In this document: positions 42,511 through 52,131 of the stretch, one piece after another
How the letters are laid out: each line of letters starts with the position of its first letter
Numbering within the stretch: position 1 is the first letter of the stretch
Origin: an uncultured Roseburia sp.
GTDB taxonomy: Bacteria; Bacillota; Clostridia; Lachnospirales; Lachnospiraceae
DNA length: 64,000 nucleotides
Direction: 5' to 3'
NCBI GenBank assembly: GCA_934317215.1
Contig: CAKREH010000008.1
Span: forward strand, 1-64,000
Notes under the pieces: model-generated
What the model saw: the letters and a program-made list of their open reading frames with translations, nothing else
Told to the model about the DNA's origin: nothing
Database searches by the model: none
Made by a program: the position numbers and the translations under genes

Positions 42511-43560
42511 TCAGATTTCTCTCAATTTGACATACTTAGCAGCACTGCGGCGTCTTTCATCATCAAGAGCTGCGTAATGCTTACGGGTAGTATTGACATC
42601 TTTATGTCCGAGAACATCAGCAACCAGATAAATATCACCGGTTTCACGATAGAGTGATGTACCATAAGTGCTGCGAAGTTTATGTGGTGTGATATGTTTT
42701 AATGTCGTTACCAGTTTTGAATATTTTTTTACCATATTTTCTACGGATCGGACACTTATACGTCTGTTTTGCAATGATAAAAAGAGAGCATTGACACTTC
42801 CGTCAGCTGCAGTGATTTTCTGGCGTTCTACCATGTAATCCATGAGAGCTTTGCGTACTTCTTCTCCAAAATATACAACAACCTCTGCACCACCTTTACG
42901 GTGGATCTTAATTCCATTATTTTTAAAGTCAACATCTTCCATATCAAGACCAACACATTCTGACACACGGATACCCGTTCCTAACAAAAGTGTCATCATT
43001 GCAAGATCCCGCACTTTTGTTTTCTCGTGATACTGTTGTTGTCTTGCAGTAAGATTCTCACCAGATTCGACTTCATCAAGAAGTTTGGCAACTTCATCGA
43101 CGTCCAGACGGATAATATTTTTTTCATGAATCTTGGGCATATCTACTTTGACAGTAGGGTCATCTTCAATTAAACCGTTTTTATAGTAATAGTGATAAAA
43201 GGAGCGCAGAGCACAAAGCTTACGTTTCAGACCGCCTTCATCGTTAGTGTGTTCCGTTCCGTCTTTTTCATAATATTTCAGATAAGAGAGATATTCTTCA
43301 ATATCCATTGGTGTGATTCTGTTTAAAATAGTAATAGGAAAATTTGTAATTTCCATTTTGGCACAGATTGGATTATGTGTATGCAGATAATCAAAGAAAC
43401 AACCGATATCGTATGCATAAGCTATTTTTGTTCTCGATGAACTTGTCGCTTCTATACCGATGAAAAACTGTTTGCAGAATGGCGGCAGTGCATCTAACAG
43501 TTTTCTTAGTTTTACTTCATTTTTTACATTTATTGTTTCATAATATGCTTTTTCTTTCAT
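42511..43560 (-). CDS. Tyrosine recombinase (XerC/D-like)
   Basis: 349 residues: SAM-like N-terminal core-binding domain (residues 20-150) and the catalytic domain with Arg (GTGIRVSE), Lys (IHRKGG), HxxR (HKLRSTYG), His (LGHKDVNTT) and the nucleophile Tyr (KHYAAL). All six catalytic positions are seen. GAGG precedes start 43560. It is 8 bp downstream of ttcA and shares its strand. No attachment repeats, excisionase or cargo genes are nearby, so a chromosome-dimer or house-keeping role is more likely than a mobile element. Confidence 0.88.
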   Translation of the reverse strand: MKEKAYYETINVKNEVKLRKLLDALPPFCKQFFIGIEATSSSRTKIAYAYDIGCFFDYLHTHNPICAKMEITNFPITILNRITPMDIEEYLSYLKYYEKDGTEHTNDEGGLKRKLCALRSFYHYYYKNGLIEDDPTVKVDMPKIHEKNIIRLDVDEVAKLLDEVESGENLTARQQQYHEKTKVRDLAMMTLLLGTGIRVSECVGLDMEDVDFKNNGIKIHRKGGAEVVVYFGEEVRKALMDYMVERQKITAADGSVNALFLSLQNRRISVRSVENMVKKYSKLVTTLKHITPHKLRSTYGTSLYRETGDIYLVADVLGHKDVNTTRKHYAALDDERRRSAAKYVKLREI

Positions 43561-43568
43561 GATAAACC

Positions 43569-44309
43569 TCATTTTAATTTGTGACACTCAGTGTCAAACG
43601 CCCATCCTGGAATATTGCCAGTACAAATTGCGTGGAATAGTTTTGTTTTAACCCCAGGGTTATCGAGATTTAACTGCTGGATCATTTTTTTTACATATTC
43701 CCGTTTGGTATTGCCATCCATCGGACAGGGATTTTTTACAACCGGAAGATCATATTTATTTCGAAATCCTTTTACTTCTGCCTCAGAAACATAGATCAGA
43801 GGACGGATTATCGTAAGATCAGAATCTTCCATATAAGTTTTTGGTGGAAATACATAAAAACGTCCTTCATAGATCATAGATAAAAACGCTGTTTCAATCA
43901 CGTCGTCCATATGATGTGCATACGCAACTTTATTACATCCAAGCTCTTTAATTGCCTGATTTAACGCACCTTTTCGCATTTTAGCACACAGGGAACAGGT
44001 AGGTTTTTCATCACGTTCCTCAAATAAAATCTTTGCAATTTCCGTATTGACAATGTGATATGGAACATCAAGTTCGCGGCACAGATTTGAAACTGCAGCA
44101 AGATCAAAATCCTCATAGCCAAGATTTACTGTCACAGCTGCCAGTTCAAAGTTTTTGGGATAAAACCGACGCAGACCACTCAGTGCATAAAGAAGAGTGA
44201 GAGAGTCTTTTCCTCCAGAAATACCGATGGCAATTTTATCGCCGGATTCAATCAATTGGTAATGATCGATAGCTTTTCTAGTGTAGCTGTATAGTTGTTG
44301 TAGTTTCAT
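43569..44309 (-). CDS. ttcA: TtcA-family tRNA thiolation ATPase
   Basis: 246 residues. PP-loop SGGKDS, the CSLC pair (CxxC) and a third cysteine in NPCPMDG, together the [4Fe-4S]-binding signature of TtcA-type enzymes that thiolate cytidine 32 in tRNA; AHHMDDVIET is also typical. Start 44309 has GGAGG upstream. Divergence from TtcA toward TilS-like or TtuA enzymes is possible; the exact tRNA position is not fixed by sequence alone. Confidence 0.85.
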   Translation of the reverse strand: MKLQQLYSYTRKAIDHYQLIESGDKIAIGISGGKDSLTLLYALSGLRRFYPKNFELAAVTVNLGYEDFDLAAVSNLCRELDVPYHIVNTEIAKILFEERDEKPTCSLCAKMRKGALNQAIKELGCNKVAYAHHMDDVIETAFLSMIYEGRFYVFPPKTYMEDSDLTIIRPLIYVSEAEVKGFRNKYDLPVVKNPCPMDGNTKREYVKKMIQQLNLDNPGVKTKLFHAICTGNIPGWAFDTECHKLK

Positions 44310-44520
44310 ATGAAAGCCTCCAGAGTTTCCTTTATTATACAATATTTTGCTGAAAAAATGTATGTATTTTTTATGTTAGAGAGATGAAAAATATGTCGTC
44401 TATTGAAAGAAGAAATAGTAGGCAGCTGCTTGAAAATATGTTAAATTTATAACAGAAATCAGTTCTTTAAAATCCATACTGAATCTTAGATTAAAAACAT
44501 TGAAAAAGGAGTATATGAAT

Positions 44521-44973
44521 ATGAAATTTGTAGTGCAACGTGTGAGTTCGGCAGCATGCCGTGTAGATGATCAGCTGACTGGCAGCATTGAAAAAGGTTT
44601 TCTGGTATTAATCGGTATTTCTGATTCTGATACAAAAGAAATCGCAGATAAGATGATAAAAAAATTGATCTCACTTCGTATTTTTGAAGATTCAGAGAAA
44701 AAAACAAATTTGTCGCTTAAAGATGTGGAAGGAAGTTTGTTATTAATATCGCAGTTTACCTTATATGCAGATTGTCGAAAAGGAAACAGACCATCCTTTA
44801 CAAATGCGGGAAAACCAGATATGGCAAAGGAACTTTATACCTATATCATTGATTGTTGTAAAACACAGATACCGATTGTTGAACAGGGAATATTTGGTGC
44901 AGATATGAAAATATCACTTGTAAATGATGGACCTTTTACCATTATTCTCGATTCGGATGAAATCATTCGGTAA
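44521..44973 (+). CDS. dtd: D-aminoacyl-tRNA deacylase
   Basis: 150 residues, full length. Signature segments MKFVVQRVSSA, SQFTLYAD with GNRPSF, and the terminal NDGPFTIIL. Removes D-amino acids from tRNA. Start 44521 has GGAG at 9 nt; an in-frame ATG at 44515 is too near that site. Flanking gaps (44310-44520 and 44974-45165) hold promoters and a terminator only, as far as I can see. Confidence 0.94.
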   Translation: MKFVVQRVSSAACRVDDQLTGSIEKGFLVLIGISDSDTKEIADKMIKKLISLRIFEDSEKKTNLSLKDVEGSLLLISQFTLYADCRKGNRPSFTNAGKPDMAKELYTYIIDCCKTQIPIVEQGIFGADMKISLVNDGPFTIILDSDEIIR

Positions 44974-45098
44974 TTGATAATTTTGAAAAAGACTTTAAAA
45001 CTTATTCGCAAAACGCAAGTTTAACGAATAGTTGTGTACGGAAGCAAATAGTCTGTAGATTATTAACTCAATATACGCTGTGTCGGCAACAAATACGA

Positions 45099-45140
45099 AA
45101 AAAATCCCATTAAAGTCCTTTTTAACTTTAATGGGATTTT
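45099..45140. terminator. Bidirectional terminator between dtd and the kinase-like gene
   Basis: A perfect 17-bp stem (45099-45115 with 45124-45140), T run on both strands. Confidence 0.9.
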
Positions 45141-45165
45141 TCATTAAGTATTTACAGTTTGTATT

Positions 45166-45795
45166 TTATTTCTGTGCATCCATAATTTCACGGAATTTTA
45201 AAATCATGTCGATACATCCGTCAATACCAAGCTTTCCAGCATCCAGTGTCAGATGATAGCTGCTGGAATCCCCCCAGCGCTTGCTGGAATAATAATTATA
45301 ATAACTGGCACGCTGCTTATCCTTTTTCTGGATCAGATCTTTCGCTTTATTCTCTGTGATATTCAGGCGTTTGCTGACAGCTTTGACACGGTTTTCCATG
45401 TCTGAATGAATAAAAATATTAATGCAGTCCGGATAATCTGCCAATGCGTAATCTGCACATCTGCCAACAATGACGCAGGATTCACGATCTGCAATCTTTT
45501 TAATCGTTTCAAACTGTGCAAGGAATATTTTATGGTTCAGCGGCATATCTAAAAACGGTGAAGAATTGTAGCTTCCAACGGAATATGTATCCATGACCAG
45601 CGAGTATAAAAAGCTGCTGGTTGGTTTTTCGTCGTGATTTTCGAAAATTTCTTCACAAAAGCCACTGTCTTTTGCTGCCTGCTGTAATAATTCTTTGTCG
45701 TATAATTTGATACCAAGTCTCTCGGCAAGTGCCTCGCCAACTGCTTTGCCTCCGCTTCCAAATTCACGACCGATGGTATATATCTTATTTGACAT
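45166..45795 (-). CDS. Cytidylate-kinase-like protein (AAA-type P-loop)
   Basis: 209 residues. The N-terminus IYTIGREFGSGGKAVG carries a P-loop of the cytidylate-kinase-like family, VIVGRCADYAL is the second conserved segment, and basic residues KDKQRASYY form a lid. Members are abundant in gut Firmicutes, often in several copies, and lack biochemical assignment. Start 45795 has GGGGGA upstream. Neighbours give no functional clue. Confidence 0.8.
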   Translation of the reverse strand: MSNKIYTIGREFGSGGKAVGEALAERLGIKLYDKELLQQAAKDSGFCEEIFENHDEKPTSSFLYSLVMDTYSVGSYNSSPFLDMPLNHKIFLAQFETIKKIADRESCVIVGRCADYALADYPDCINIFIHSDMENRVKAVSKRLNITENKAKDLIQKKDKQRASYYNYYSSKRWGDSSSYHLTLDAGKLGIDGCIDMILKFREIMDAQK

Positions 45796-45949
45796 AGGAA
45801 TCCCCCACTTTCTTTTGCGGCAGAACATCTTACATATTACGAAATATTTGTACGATATATGCAAAATATCTCGTTTTCATATGATGATATCTGTTTGTTT
45901 TGTATAATTATACTACATTTTCTCAAAAAATAAAACAATTTTTCGAAAT

Positions 45950-46882
45950 TTAACGCAGACTTTTTAATATTTTCAAAAAATATTCTGGGAGTGGCGCCGA
46001 TATTTCCATATATTCATTGGTGCGTGGATGAATAAATCCAATCGTCATGGCATGAAGTGTCTGTCCCTGTGTTTTAAACGGACTTTTTCCACTGGAATAT
46101 ACAGTATCGCCAAGTAACGGATGACCGATACTTGCCATATGAACACGAATTTGATGTGTTCTGCCTGTCTCTAATTTAAATTCCATATAGGTGTAATTTG
46201 AAAAACGTTCCAGTACTTTATAATGTGTAATCGCCGGTTTTCCATTTTTTTCATTGATCGCCATCTTTTTCCGGTCGGTCGGATGTCTGCCAATCGGAGC
46301 ATTGATCATTCCTTCATCATCTTTTACAATGCCATATACAATACCACGGTATCTGCGATTGACACTGTGCTCTTTGATCTGTTCCGCAATTTTAACATGG
46401 CTTTCGTCATTTTTACATACAATGAGCGAACCGGTTGTGTCCATATCGATCCGGTGCACGATTCCTGGCCGTATTTCGCCGTTAATACCCGAAAGACTGT
46501 CTTTACAATGAAACATGACCGCATTGACTAAGGTGCCTGAATAATGCCCTGCTGATGGATGTACGACCATTCCTTTCGGTTTATTGACAATAAGAAGGTC
46601 ATCATCTTCATATAAAATATCAAGCGGGATATCTTCCGGGAGAATCGGCGTTTCCACGGCATCTGGAATTTCCACACTCACAAGATCATCCATATGCAGA
46701 CGGTAATTTGCTTTTTCTATAGAATCGTTTACTTTTATATGTCCGTCCTTGATCAGTTTCTGAAAAAAAGAACGTGAAGGTGCGTTTGAAGAGGTTTTTG
46801 ACTGCTCAAAAATAACGCTTAGATATTTATCTAAGCGTTCTCCTTCATATTCTGCCTCTATTTCGAAAGTTTCCTGTTTCAT
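45950..46882 (-). CDS. rluD: 23S rRNA pseudouridine synthase D
   Basis: 310 residues: S4 domain (residues 14-75) and PseudoU_synth_2 domain with the catalytic Asp in HRIDMDTTGS, KPKGMVVHPSAGH, and GRTHQIRVHMASIGHPLLGD. RluD-type position in an lspA-rluD pair is the rule in Firmicutes. AGAATGGAG precedes the start. It is the last gene of the hlyD-like to rluD cluster. Confidence 0.93.
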   Translation of the reverse strand: MKQETFEIEAEYEGERLDKYLSVIFEQSKTSSNAPSRSFFQKLIKDGHIKVNDSIEKANYRLHMDDLVSVEIPDAVETPILPEDIPLDILYEDDDLLIVNKPKGMVVHPSAGHYSGTLVNAVMFHCKDSLSGINGEIRPGIVHRIDMDTTGSLIVCKNDESHVKIAEQIKEHSVNRRYRGIVYGIVKDDEGMINAPIGRHPTDRKKMAINEKNGKPAITHYKVLERFSNYTYMEFKLETGRTHQIRVHMASIGHPLLGDTVYSSGKSPFKTQGQTLHAMTIGFIHPRTNEYMEISAPLPEYFLKILKSLR

Positions 46883-46906
46883 AAAATCTCCATTCTCGCG
46901 TGTGAA

Positions 46907-47431
46907 TTATGATTTCTTTTTTGATGGAAGAATGCGTTCAAAATCTTCTTCTTTATAAAACAGCAGACATAAGATCAAAAGTACGGCAGCCACAGTCACA
47001 TAAATATCTGCGACGTTGAATACCGGGAAATTGATCAGTCTGAAATAGAAGAAATCAACCACATATCTCTGCGTAACCCTGTCAATAAAATTACCGATCG
47101 CACCTGCAAAAAACAGAATGGCAATTCCATTGAGTAATCCAAAATGTTTCTCTGAAGGAATGTGCATCAAATAAAAATATATGATAAGGATTAAAACAAT
47201 CACTGTAAAAATAATAAGTGGCCACTGTTTTCCCTGAAAAATACCAAATGCTGCACCACGGTTCTCTAAATAGCTGAGTTCAAAAACATTTTTCCACAAA
47301 ACAACAGGCATCTGATCTTTCAAATGCTGTACTGCAAGATATTTCGTAAACTGATCTAAGAAAATCAGAATGGCCGAACATAAAATACCGATAAAAGCCT
47401 TTTTTTGAATGGTTTTAGATTGTTGTTTCAT
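46907..47431 (-). CDS. lspA: Lipoprotein signal peptidase
   Basis: 174 residues, four membrane helices. The catalytic aspartates are seen in GNFIDRV and FNVADIYV, with NRGAAFG. Cleaves prolipoproteins, such as the DacA lipoprotein at 53024. AGAAATGAGG lies upstream of the start. It is followed by rluD. Confidence 0.95.
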   Translation of the reverse strand: MKQQSKTIQKKAFIGILCSAILIFLDQFTKYLAVQHLKDQMPVVLWKNVFELSYLENRGAAFGIFQGKQWPLIIFTVIVLILIIYFYLMHIPSEKHFGLLNGIAILFFAGAIGNFIDRVTQRYVVDFFYFRLINFPVFNVADIYVTVAAVLLILCLLFYKEEDFERILPSKKKS

Positions 47432-47458
47432 TGGGTCCTCATTTCTTTGGAAATCATT

Positions 47459-48553
47459 TTAGGAATGGCAGACATAACGGATGCCGTCAAGAATCTGTTC
47501 ATCTGTCAGCTCGCGGTAGATATAAGCATTTCCAATCTCTTTTAACAGAATAAATTTAACCTGGTTTCCAACCATTTTTTTATCGGATTTTGTTGCAGAA
47601 AGAACTTTTTCTGCGTTAAATCCATCCATCTGTGTTGGAAGTTCAAAAAGCGATAAAGCATTTTTGATTTTCAAAAAATCTTCTTCTGAAATATGACCAA
47701 GCTGCATGGACAGATAAGATGCCGCAACAATGCCAAGTCCTACACATTCTCCGTGGTAAAGTGAAAAATCAGAAAGCTTTTCAATGGCATGACCGATCGT
47801 GTGACCGAAATTAAGGAGCGCACGCTCTCCCTGCTCTTTGGGATCACGTTCGACCACATCACGCTTGATATTACAGCTTATGTAGATCATTTCTTCTAAA
47901 ATTTCAGGATCTAATGCCCAGATCTCTTTTTCATGAGCGATGAGCCATTCAAAATAAGAAGCATCCTTGATCAAGCCATGCTTGATAATCTCTCCCATCC
48001 CGGAAACAATCTGTTTTCTCGGAAGAGAATGAAGCACTGACAGGTTCATATAAACTAATTTAGGCTGATAAAATGCACCGACCATATTTTTATACTGCAT
48101 AAAATCAACGCCCGTTTTGCCGCCAATACTGCTGTCCACCTGTGAAAGCAGTGTAGTTGGAATCTGTATGAAATCAATGCCCCGTAAGTAAGTTGCTGCC
48201 GTAAAACCGGTCAGATCACCGACTACACCTCCACCAAGTGCTAAGAGGATGTCCCTTCTGTCGAAGTGATTTTCTATCAGAAACTGATACAACGCACCTA
48301 CGGTATCCGTGTTTTTGCTTGCTTCACCTGCAGGAAAAATATGTAAAAATACATTTGAAAATACTGCAGAAAGCTGATCCTGTACTTCTTTTGCATATAG
48401 CGGGGCTACATTGGAATCTGTGACAATACAAAGTTTCTGGTCAGGACTGATTTTAAGTCTGGTCAGTTCTTTACAAAGATCCCCAAAATCTTTTTTTAAT
48501 TCAATCGTATAAATCACATTTGTTCCATCTGTAACCGGTATACTTTTTGACAT
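47459..48553 (-). CDS. aroB: 3-dehydroquinate synthase
   Basis: 364 residues, shikimate pathway step 2, NAD- and metal-dependent. GGGVVGDLTGFTAATYLRG and the metal-ligand segments GEIIKHGLI, FGHTIGHAIE and YHGECVGLG are intact. Start 48553 has GGAGGAG upstream. It lies alone among wall and division genes rather than with other aro genes. Confidence 0.95.
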   Translation of the reverse strand: MSKSIPVTDGTNVIYTIELKKDFGDLCKELTRLKISPDQKLCIVTDSNVAPLYAKEVQDQLSAVFSNVFLHIFPAGEASKNTDTVGALYQFLIENHFDRRDILLALGGGVVGDLTGFTAATYLRGIDFIQIPTTLLSQVDSSIGGKTGVDFMQYKNMVGAFYQPKLVYMNLSVLHSLPRKQIVSGMGEIIKHGLIKDASYFEWLIAHEKEIWALDPEILEEMIYISCNIKRDVVERDPKEQGERALLNFGHTIGHAIEKLSDFSLYHGECVGLGIVAASYLSMQLGHISEEDFLKIKNALSLFELPTQMDGFNAEKVLSATKSDKKMVGNQVKFILLKEIGNAYIYRELTDEQILDGIRYVCHS

Positions 48554-48594
48554 AATACTCCTCCGTTTCTGCATTTTTGCATATGAGTGTTCGG

Positions 48595-49347
48595 TTAACT
48601 TTTGTATAGCTGATATTTGATTTTCAGACGTCCTTTATTGGTTTCTCCTGAGATGGAACTAAAATGAAACCGCCCATGACCGCGCACGGATACAATATCA
48701 TCCGGCTTGCAGATATAGGTTGGTGTCTGAATACTTTTTCCATTTACAAATACACGGTCTGCGCGGATCAGTTCTAAGGACTGGCTTCTGGATAAACGGT
48801 ATACACAGGCAATGACAGAATCAAGTCTGTTTGAGGTAATAATTCCGTCTTTATCGATCAATTCCTGATGAGAACGTATCTCTGCAGGATCCACAACACT
48901 TAAATGAACCAGTGTATGACGGATCTTTGTGAGCTGTTCCATAAAATACGGTGCAACAGTTTCTTCACATAAAATATAATAACATCCATCCCCCATGAGA
49001 ATATCACCGATCTTTGAGCGGTCTATACCGAGCGTCATGACAGATCCAAGCAGATCGCGATGCCCTAATTTTTCTGCAAATTTTGGATAAGCGGGTTCCA
49101 CCTTTAATGCTGTGACCGGGTATGTCCAGTCATAATAAAGAGCATCAGGAATAAAAGCAATTATCTGACGCTCTGCATATGGGACACCGCCAAAGCTCTC
49201 CGTCTTTGTGACAAATTCGGATTCACACTGGTGGTAAATATTCAGTTCATTTAAATTAAGGAAATCGCTGAATAAAACGATTCCCTTTCGGTCAGCCTGT
49301 CTGGAAAGATCCAACAGACGTTTTTTACAAAGTTCCTGCTCATTCAT
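48595..49347 (-). CDS. ylmH: YlmH-type S4-domain RNA-binding protein
   Basis: 250 residues, with the C-terminal S4 domain (residues about 178-240, LDSVIACVYRLSRSQSLELI) and an N-terminal ferredoxin-like domain. YlmH is a 50S-linked factor in translation quality control (RQC). It starts 2 bp after sepF, as in the Bacillus ylmD-H cluster. Confidence 0.9.
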   Translation of the reverse strand: MNEQELCKKRLLDLSRQADRKGIVLFSDFLNLNELNIYHQCESEFVTKTESFGGVPYAERQIIAFIPDALYYDWTYPVTALKVEPAYPKFAEKLGHRDLLGSVMTLGIDRSKIGDILMGDGCYYILCEETVAPYFMEQLTKIRHTLVHLSVVDPAEIRSHQELIDKDGIITSNRLDSVIACVYRLSRSQSLELIRADRVFVNGKSIQTPTYICKPDDIVSVRGHGRFHFSSISGETNKGRLKIKYQLYKS

Positions 49348-49349
49348 AA

Positions 49350-49886
49350 TTAAAAATCGGTCTGAATACCCCTTGTCTCAAATGAATCCATTAAACTTAA
49401 AAAATCTCCGGAAATGTCCACAGATGCCGGTGTGATAATGAAGATGTAATTTGAAATTTTCTGCAGATTACCACTGATTGCAAAGCATGAACCGGATGTA
49501 AAGTCAATGATACGCTGCGCGATCTCAACGTCAAGGCCCTCAACATTGAGGACAACAGTACGGTTCTCCAGTAAAGTTTCTGTAATTTCTCTCGCATCTT
49601 CAACAGAAGTAGGTTTGATCACACATACCTGCATACCACCGGGACCAGTCTGCTTTTTCGCTGGACGGATCGGCGTTACCTTGGATGTGGATTTTACCGG
49701 AGTCTCCTTCGGACGATCCGAATCATAATCTTTCTCTGCTGCTTCACGTTTCTTCTCACGGCGGAATGTCTGTTTTGGCTCGTCCTCTGTATAATCGTCA
49801 TCATAGTCATAATCTTCGTTGTAAAAATCGTCATCCTCATCCGGATTCAGACGCATTGCATTTAAAAACTTATCAAGAACTCCCAT
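49350..49886 (-). CDS. sepF: Cell-division protein SepF
   Basis: 178 residues: membrane-binding amphipathic helix at the N-terminus (MGVLDKFLNAMRL), an acidic low-complexity linker (Asp/Glu/Tyr-rich, residues 14-90), and a DUF552 domain (residues about 95-178, VCVIKPTSVEDARE...). SepF ties FtsZ to the membrane. Start 49886 has AGGAG upstream. Gene order yggS-sepF-ylmH matches the Firmicutes division cluster. Confidence 0.95.
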   Translation of the reverse strand: MGVLDKFLNAMRLNPDEDDDFYNEDYDYDDDYTEDEPKQTFRREKKREAAEKDYDSDRPKETPVKSTSKVTPIRPAKKQTGPGGMQVCVIKPTSVEDAREITETLLENRTVVLNVEGLDVEIAQRIIDFTSGSCFAISGNLQKISNYIFIITPASVDISGDFLSLMDSFETRGIQTDF

Positions 49887-49890
49887 GTTC

Positions 49891-50586
49891 TCACTCCTGT
49901 TTATAATTTCTTTCACCGAAAATTCCGGTTCCTACACGCACCATGGTAGCTCCCTCTTCGATTGCAACCATATAATCGCCTGTCATTCCCATAGACAGAA
50001 TTTCCATAGATACATTATCTATGTTTTTATTAGTTATGTCAACAGATAATTGTTTTATTTTTCGGAAATACAGACGATTATCTTCCGGATTTTCAACATA
50101 AGGTGCAATCGTCATAAGCCCTTTGATACAGATATTTTCAAGTTTTGAAATCTCTTCCACAAGAAGAATTGCATCCTCTGCGGAAATGCCAAATTTAGAC
50201 TCTTCATGTGCAATATTGACTTCGACAAGAATTGGAACGATCACATTCTGTTTTTTTGCCTGAATGTTAATCTCTTCTGCAAGGCGGTATGTATCCACGG
50301 AATGGATCAACTCAACTTTTCCCACAATATACTTTACTTTATTGCGCTGAAGATGTCCGATCATATGCCAGCGGATATCGGATGGAAGCTGCTCCATTTT
50401 GCTGCAGAGTTCCTGTACTTTATTTTCACCGAAATCACGGATGTTTTCGCCGTAAATTTCCTGTAACATTTCAATGGGTTTCGTTTTGCTTACCGCAATC
50501 AGGGTTACTTCATCGCAGCTGCGTCCGGCATTTTTACAAGCCTGTTCAATATTTTTTTTTACATTTGCAAGATTTTCTTTTAACAT
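49891..50586 (-). CDS. yggS: Pyridoxal-phosphate homeostasis protein YggS
   Basis: 231 residues, alanine-racemase-like N-terminal barrel. PLP lysine in AVSKTKP, FGENKVQE, MIGHLQRNK and SMGMTGDY are all present. GGAGG lies upstream. Located between an HlyD-like gene and sepF. Confidence 0.95.
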   Translation of the reverse strand: MLKENLANVKKNIEQACKNAGRSCDEVTLIAVSKTKPIEMLQEIYGENIRDFGENKVQELCSKMEQLPSDIRWHMIGHLQRNKVKYIVGKVELIHSVDTYRLAEEINIQAKKQNVIVPILVEVNIAHEESKFGISAEDAILLVEEISKLENICIKGLMTIAPYVENPEDNRLYFRKIKQLSVDITNKNIDNVSMEILSMGMTGDYMVAIEEGATMVRVGTGIFGERNYKQE

Positions 50587-50602
50587 ATCATTTTTTCCTC
50601 CA

Positions 50603-51994
50603 TTATTTTAACAAATCATCTTCATTGATCTTTGCTCCATCTAAAGCGATGTGGTCGTACAGGGAAATCCCATAGGAAGTTCCTGTCTTTACGATAGTAT
50701 ATTCCTTGCTCTGATAGAGAATATCAATCTGTTTGAAAACAGCATAACCTTTATTGACGTTATAGACACCTTTTAATGTTGCAGTGTCTGATCCAACACG
50801 GTGTGTTTCGTTCGAATCAGGTTTTACCAGAATGTCTCCGGCATGGACTTTCTCACTGTCTATATAGTAATAATCGTCTGTTGTATAATAGATCGTTGGC
50901 GAAATAAATTCTGTCGTTGTTTTTCCATTTTTGTTTGTGGATGAAACGAGCAGTCCGTCAGAATCAGAATCGCCGCCTTTCATAAAATAGCTGACCGGTA
51001 TGGTAAAGAACTCTTTTTCCGTGATTGCTGAATTTGGAATTTTCAGTCCGGTCTGTTCGGTAAGCAACAGCTCAATCTCTATAAAGCGGTCTTTTGCATA
51101 ACGCACCAGTGAATTGCGAAGTGTTAAAATCAGATATTTTTCACCGCTCTTTTCTGTAATCATATAAGTAGCATATGCTGTCTTACCATCCTTATTAAAG
51201 CGGAGTTTTAAAGTGTTGTCATCTGCAAGTTCATCTGCGAGTGTATTTGTAATGGGAACGATAATATGCCATTCTTCATTGCTGATCAGTTTATAAACCG
51301 CATCCCCGTTAGAAACGGATACATTTTGTTTTAAATTAGTGCGCTGATAGGACGCTTCATCAAACTGTTCTTTTGAAAAATTGTCCGTGGTCGTATTTTC
51401 AAATCCATCCGTGTAATAAACAAGGATTCCAGGTGTATCAGTCGTGATCGTATGAAAGGAAGAACCATTTCCGGCAGCGGATGTATAATCCGATAAGCCG
51501 TTTAAAGCTTCCAGACTTAAGGCTTCATTTAATGCAGAATCAATATTTTCTTTAAATGAATAAATATTATAAAATGTCTGCGCCTGATAGGAATTTTCAT
51601 AGTCGGAAATATCATTTTCAATTTCTAAAAGTCCTTCCGCATCCAGATTAGAGGCGTCTGAACTTACATCATTAATCTTTTGGGAAACACTTCCGCTTTC
51701 ATCGACGGAACAGATCAGATCTCCGTATCCGACTCTCGATGATTCGCGTACATAATAGTTCAGTGATCCAGTGTATTGTGATGTGACAATGGTTTCATCC
51801 CGAAGGATCAGACCACGGTAAATATTATTTTCTGCCATGGTTCCCTGCTCCACTTCATAAACAGAAGTATGCGTTGTTGTAATGTAAGTGAAAACATTGA
51901 ACACAAGATATATGAAAATAATAATAAAAATGATTACACCAATATTTATGTTGAACGGTTTACGATATTTAACTATTTTTTTATGTTCATTCAA
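50603..51994 (-). CDS. HlyD-like membrane-anchored protein in the division cluster
   Basis: 463 residues. One N-terminal membrane helix (about residues 18-42), then an extracellular part with beta-barrel-like lipoyl/HlyD halves (YRGLILRDETIVTSQYTGSLNYYVRE...) flanking a helical segment (residues 100-200), consistent with the adaptor fold. Translation probably starts at TTG 51994, since AGAGGTG lies 9 nt upstream; GTG 52006 overlaps that site. No ABC transporter is beside it, so an efflux role is doubtful; a link to sepF by position is possible. Family call is moderate. Confidence 0.65.
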   Translation of the reverse strand: MNEHKKIVKYRKPFNINIGVIIFIIIFIYLVFNVFTYITTTHTSVYEVEQGTMAENNIYRGLILRDETIVTSQYTGSLNYYVRESSRVGYGDLICSVDESGSVSQKINDVSSDASNLDAEGLLEIENDISDYENSYQAQTFYNIYSFKENIDSALNEALSLEALNGLSDYTSAAGNGSSFHTITTDTPGILVYYTDGFENTTTDNFSKEQFDEASYQRTNLKQNVSVSNGDAVYKLISNEEWHIIVPITNTLADELADDNTLKLRFNKDGKTAYATYMITEKSGEKYLILTLRNSLVRYAKDRFIEIELLLTEQTGLKIPNSAITEKEFFTIPVSYFMKGGDSDSDGLLVSSTNKNGKTTTEFISPTIYYTTDDYYYIDSEKVHAGDILVKPDSNETHRVGSDTATLKGVYNVNKGYAVFKQIDILYQSKEYTIVKTGTSYGISLYDHIALDGAKINEDDLLK

Positions 51995-52029
51995 AAATTT
52001 ACTCACCTCTTAAATTTTTCAACATTCCT

Positions 52030-52058
52030 ATTCTAACATTTTATTCAATAGAAAACAA
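52030..52058 (-). promoter_or_regulatory. Promoter of the HlyD-like to rluD cluster
   Basis: Minus strand TTGTTT (52058-52053) and TAGAAT (52035-52030), spacer 17 nt. Confidence 0.65.
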
Positions 52059-52131
52059 CGAGGATAAAAAAGTTTTATACGAATAAAAATTTTTTTTGCG
52101 TGCATACTATCTGCAAAAGGAGGCTAAAAAA

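Noticed and set aside
42511..43560. Recombinase as an integrase of a mobile element
   Set aside because: No flanking repeats, excisionase, tRNA attachment site or cargo; neighbours are housekeeping genes on both sides.
44985..45060. TATTCG/CGAATA repeat after dtd as a regulatory site
   Set aside because: Short, imperfect, far from any start codon; nearby terminator at 45099 explains the region.
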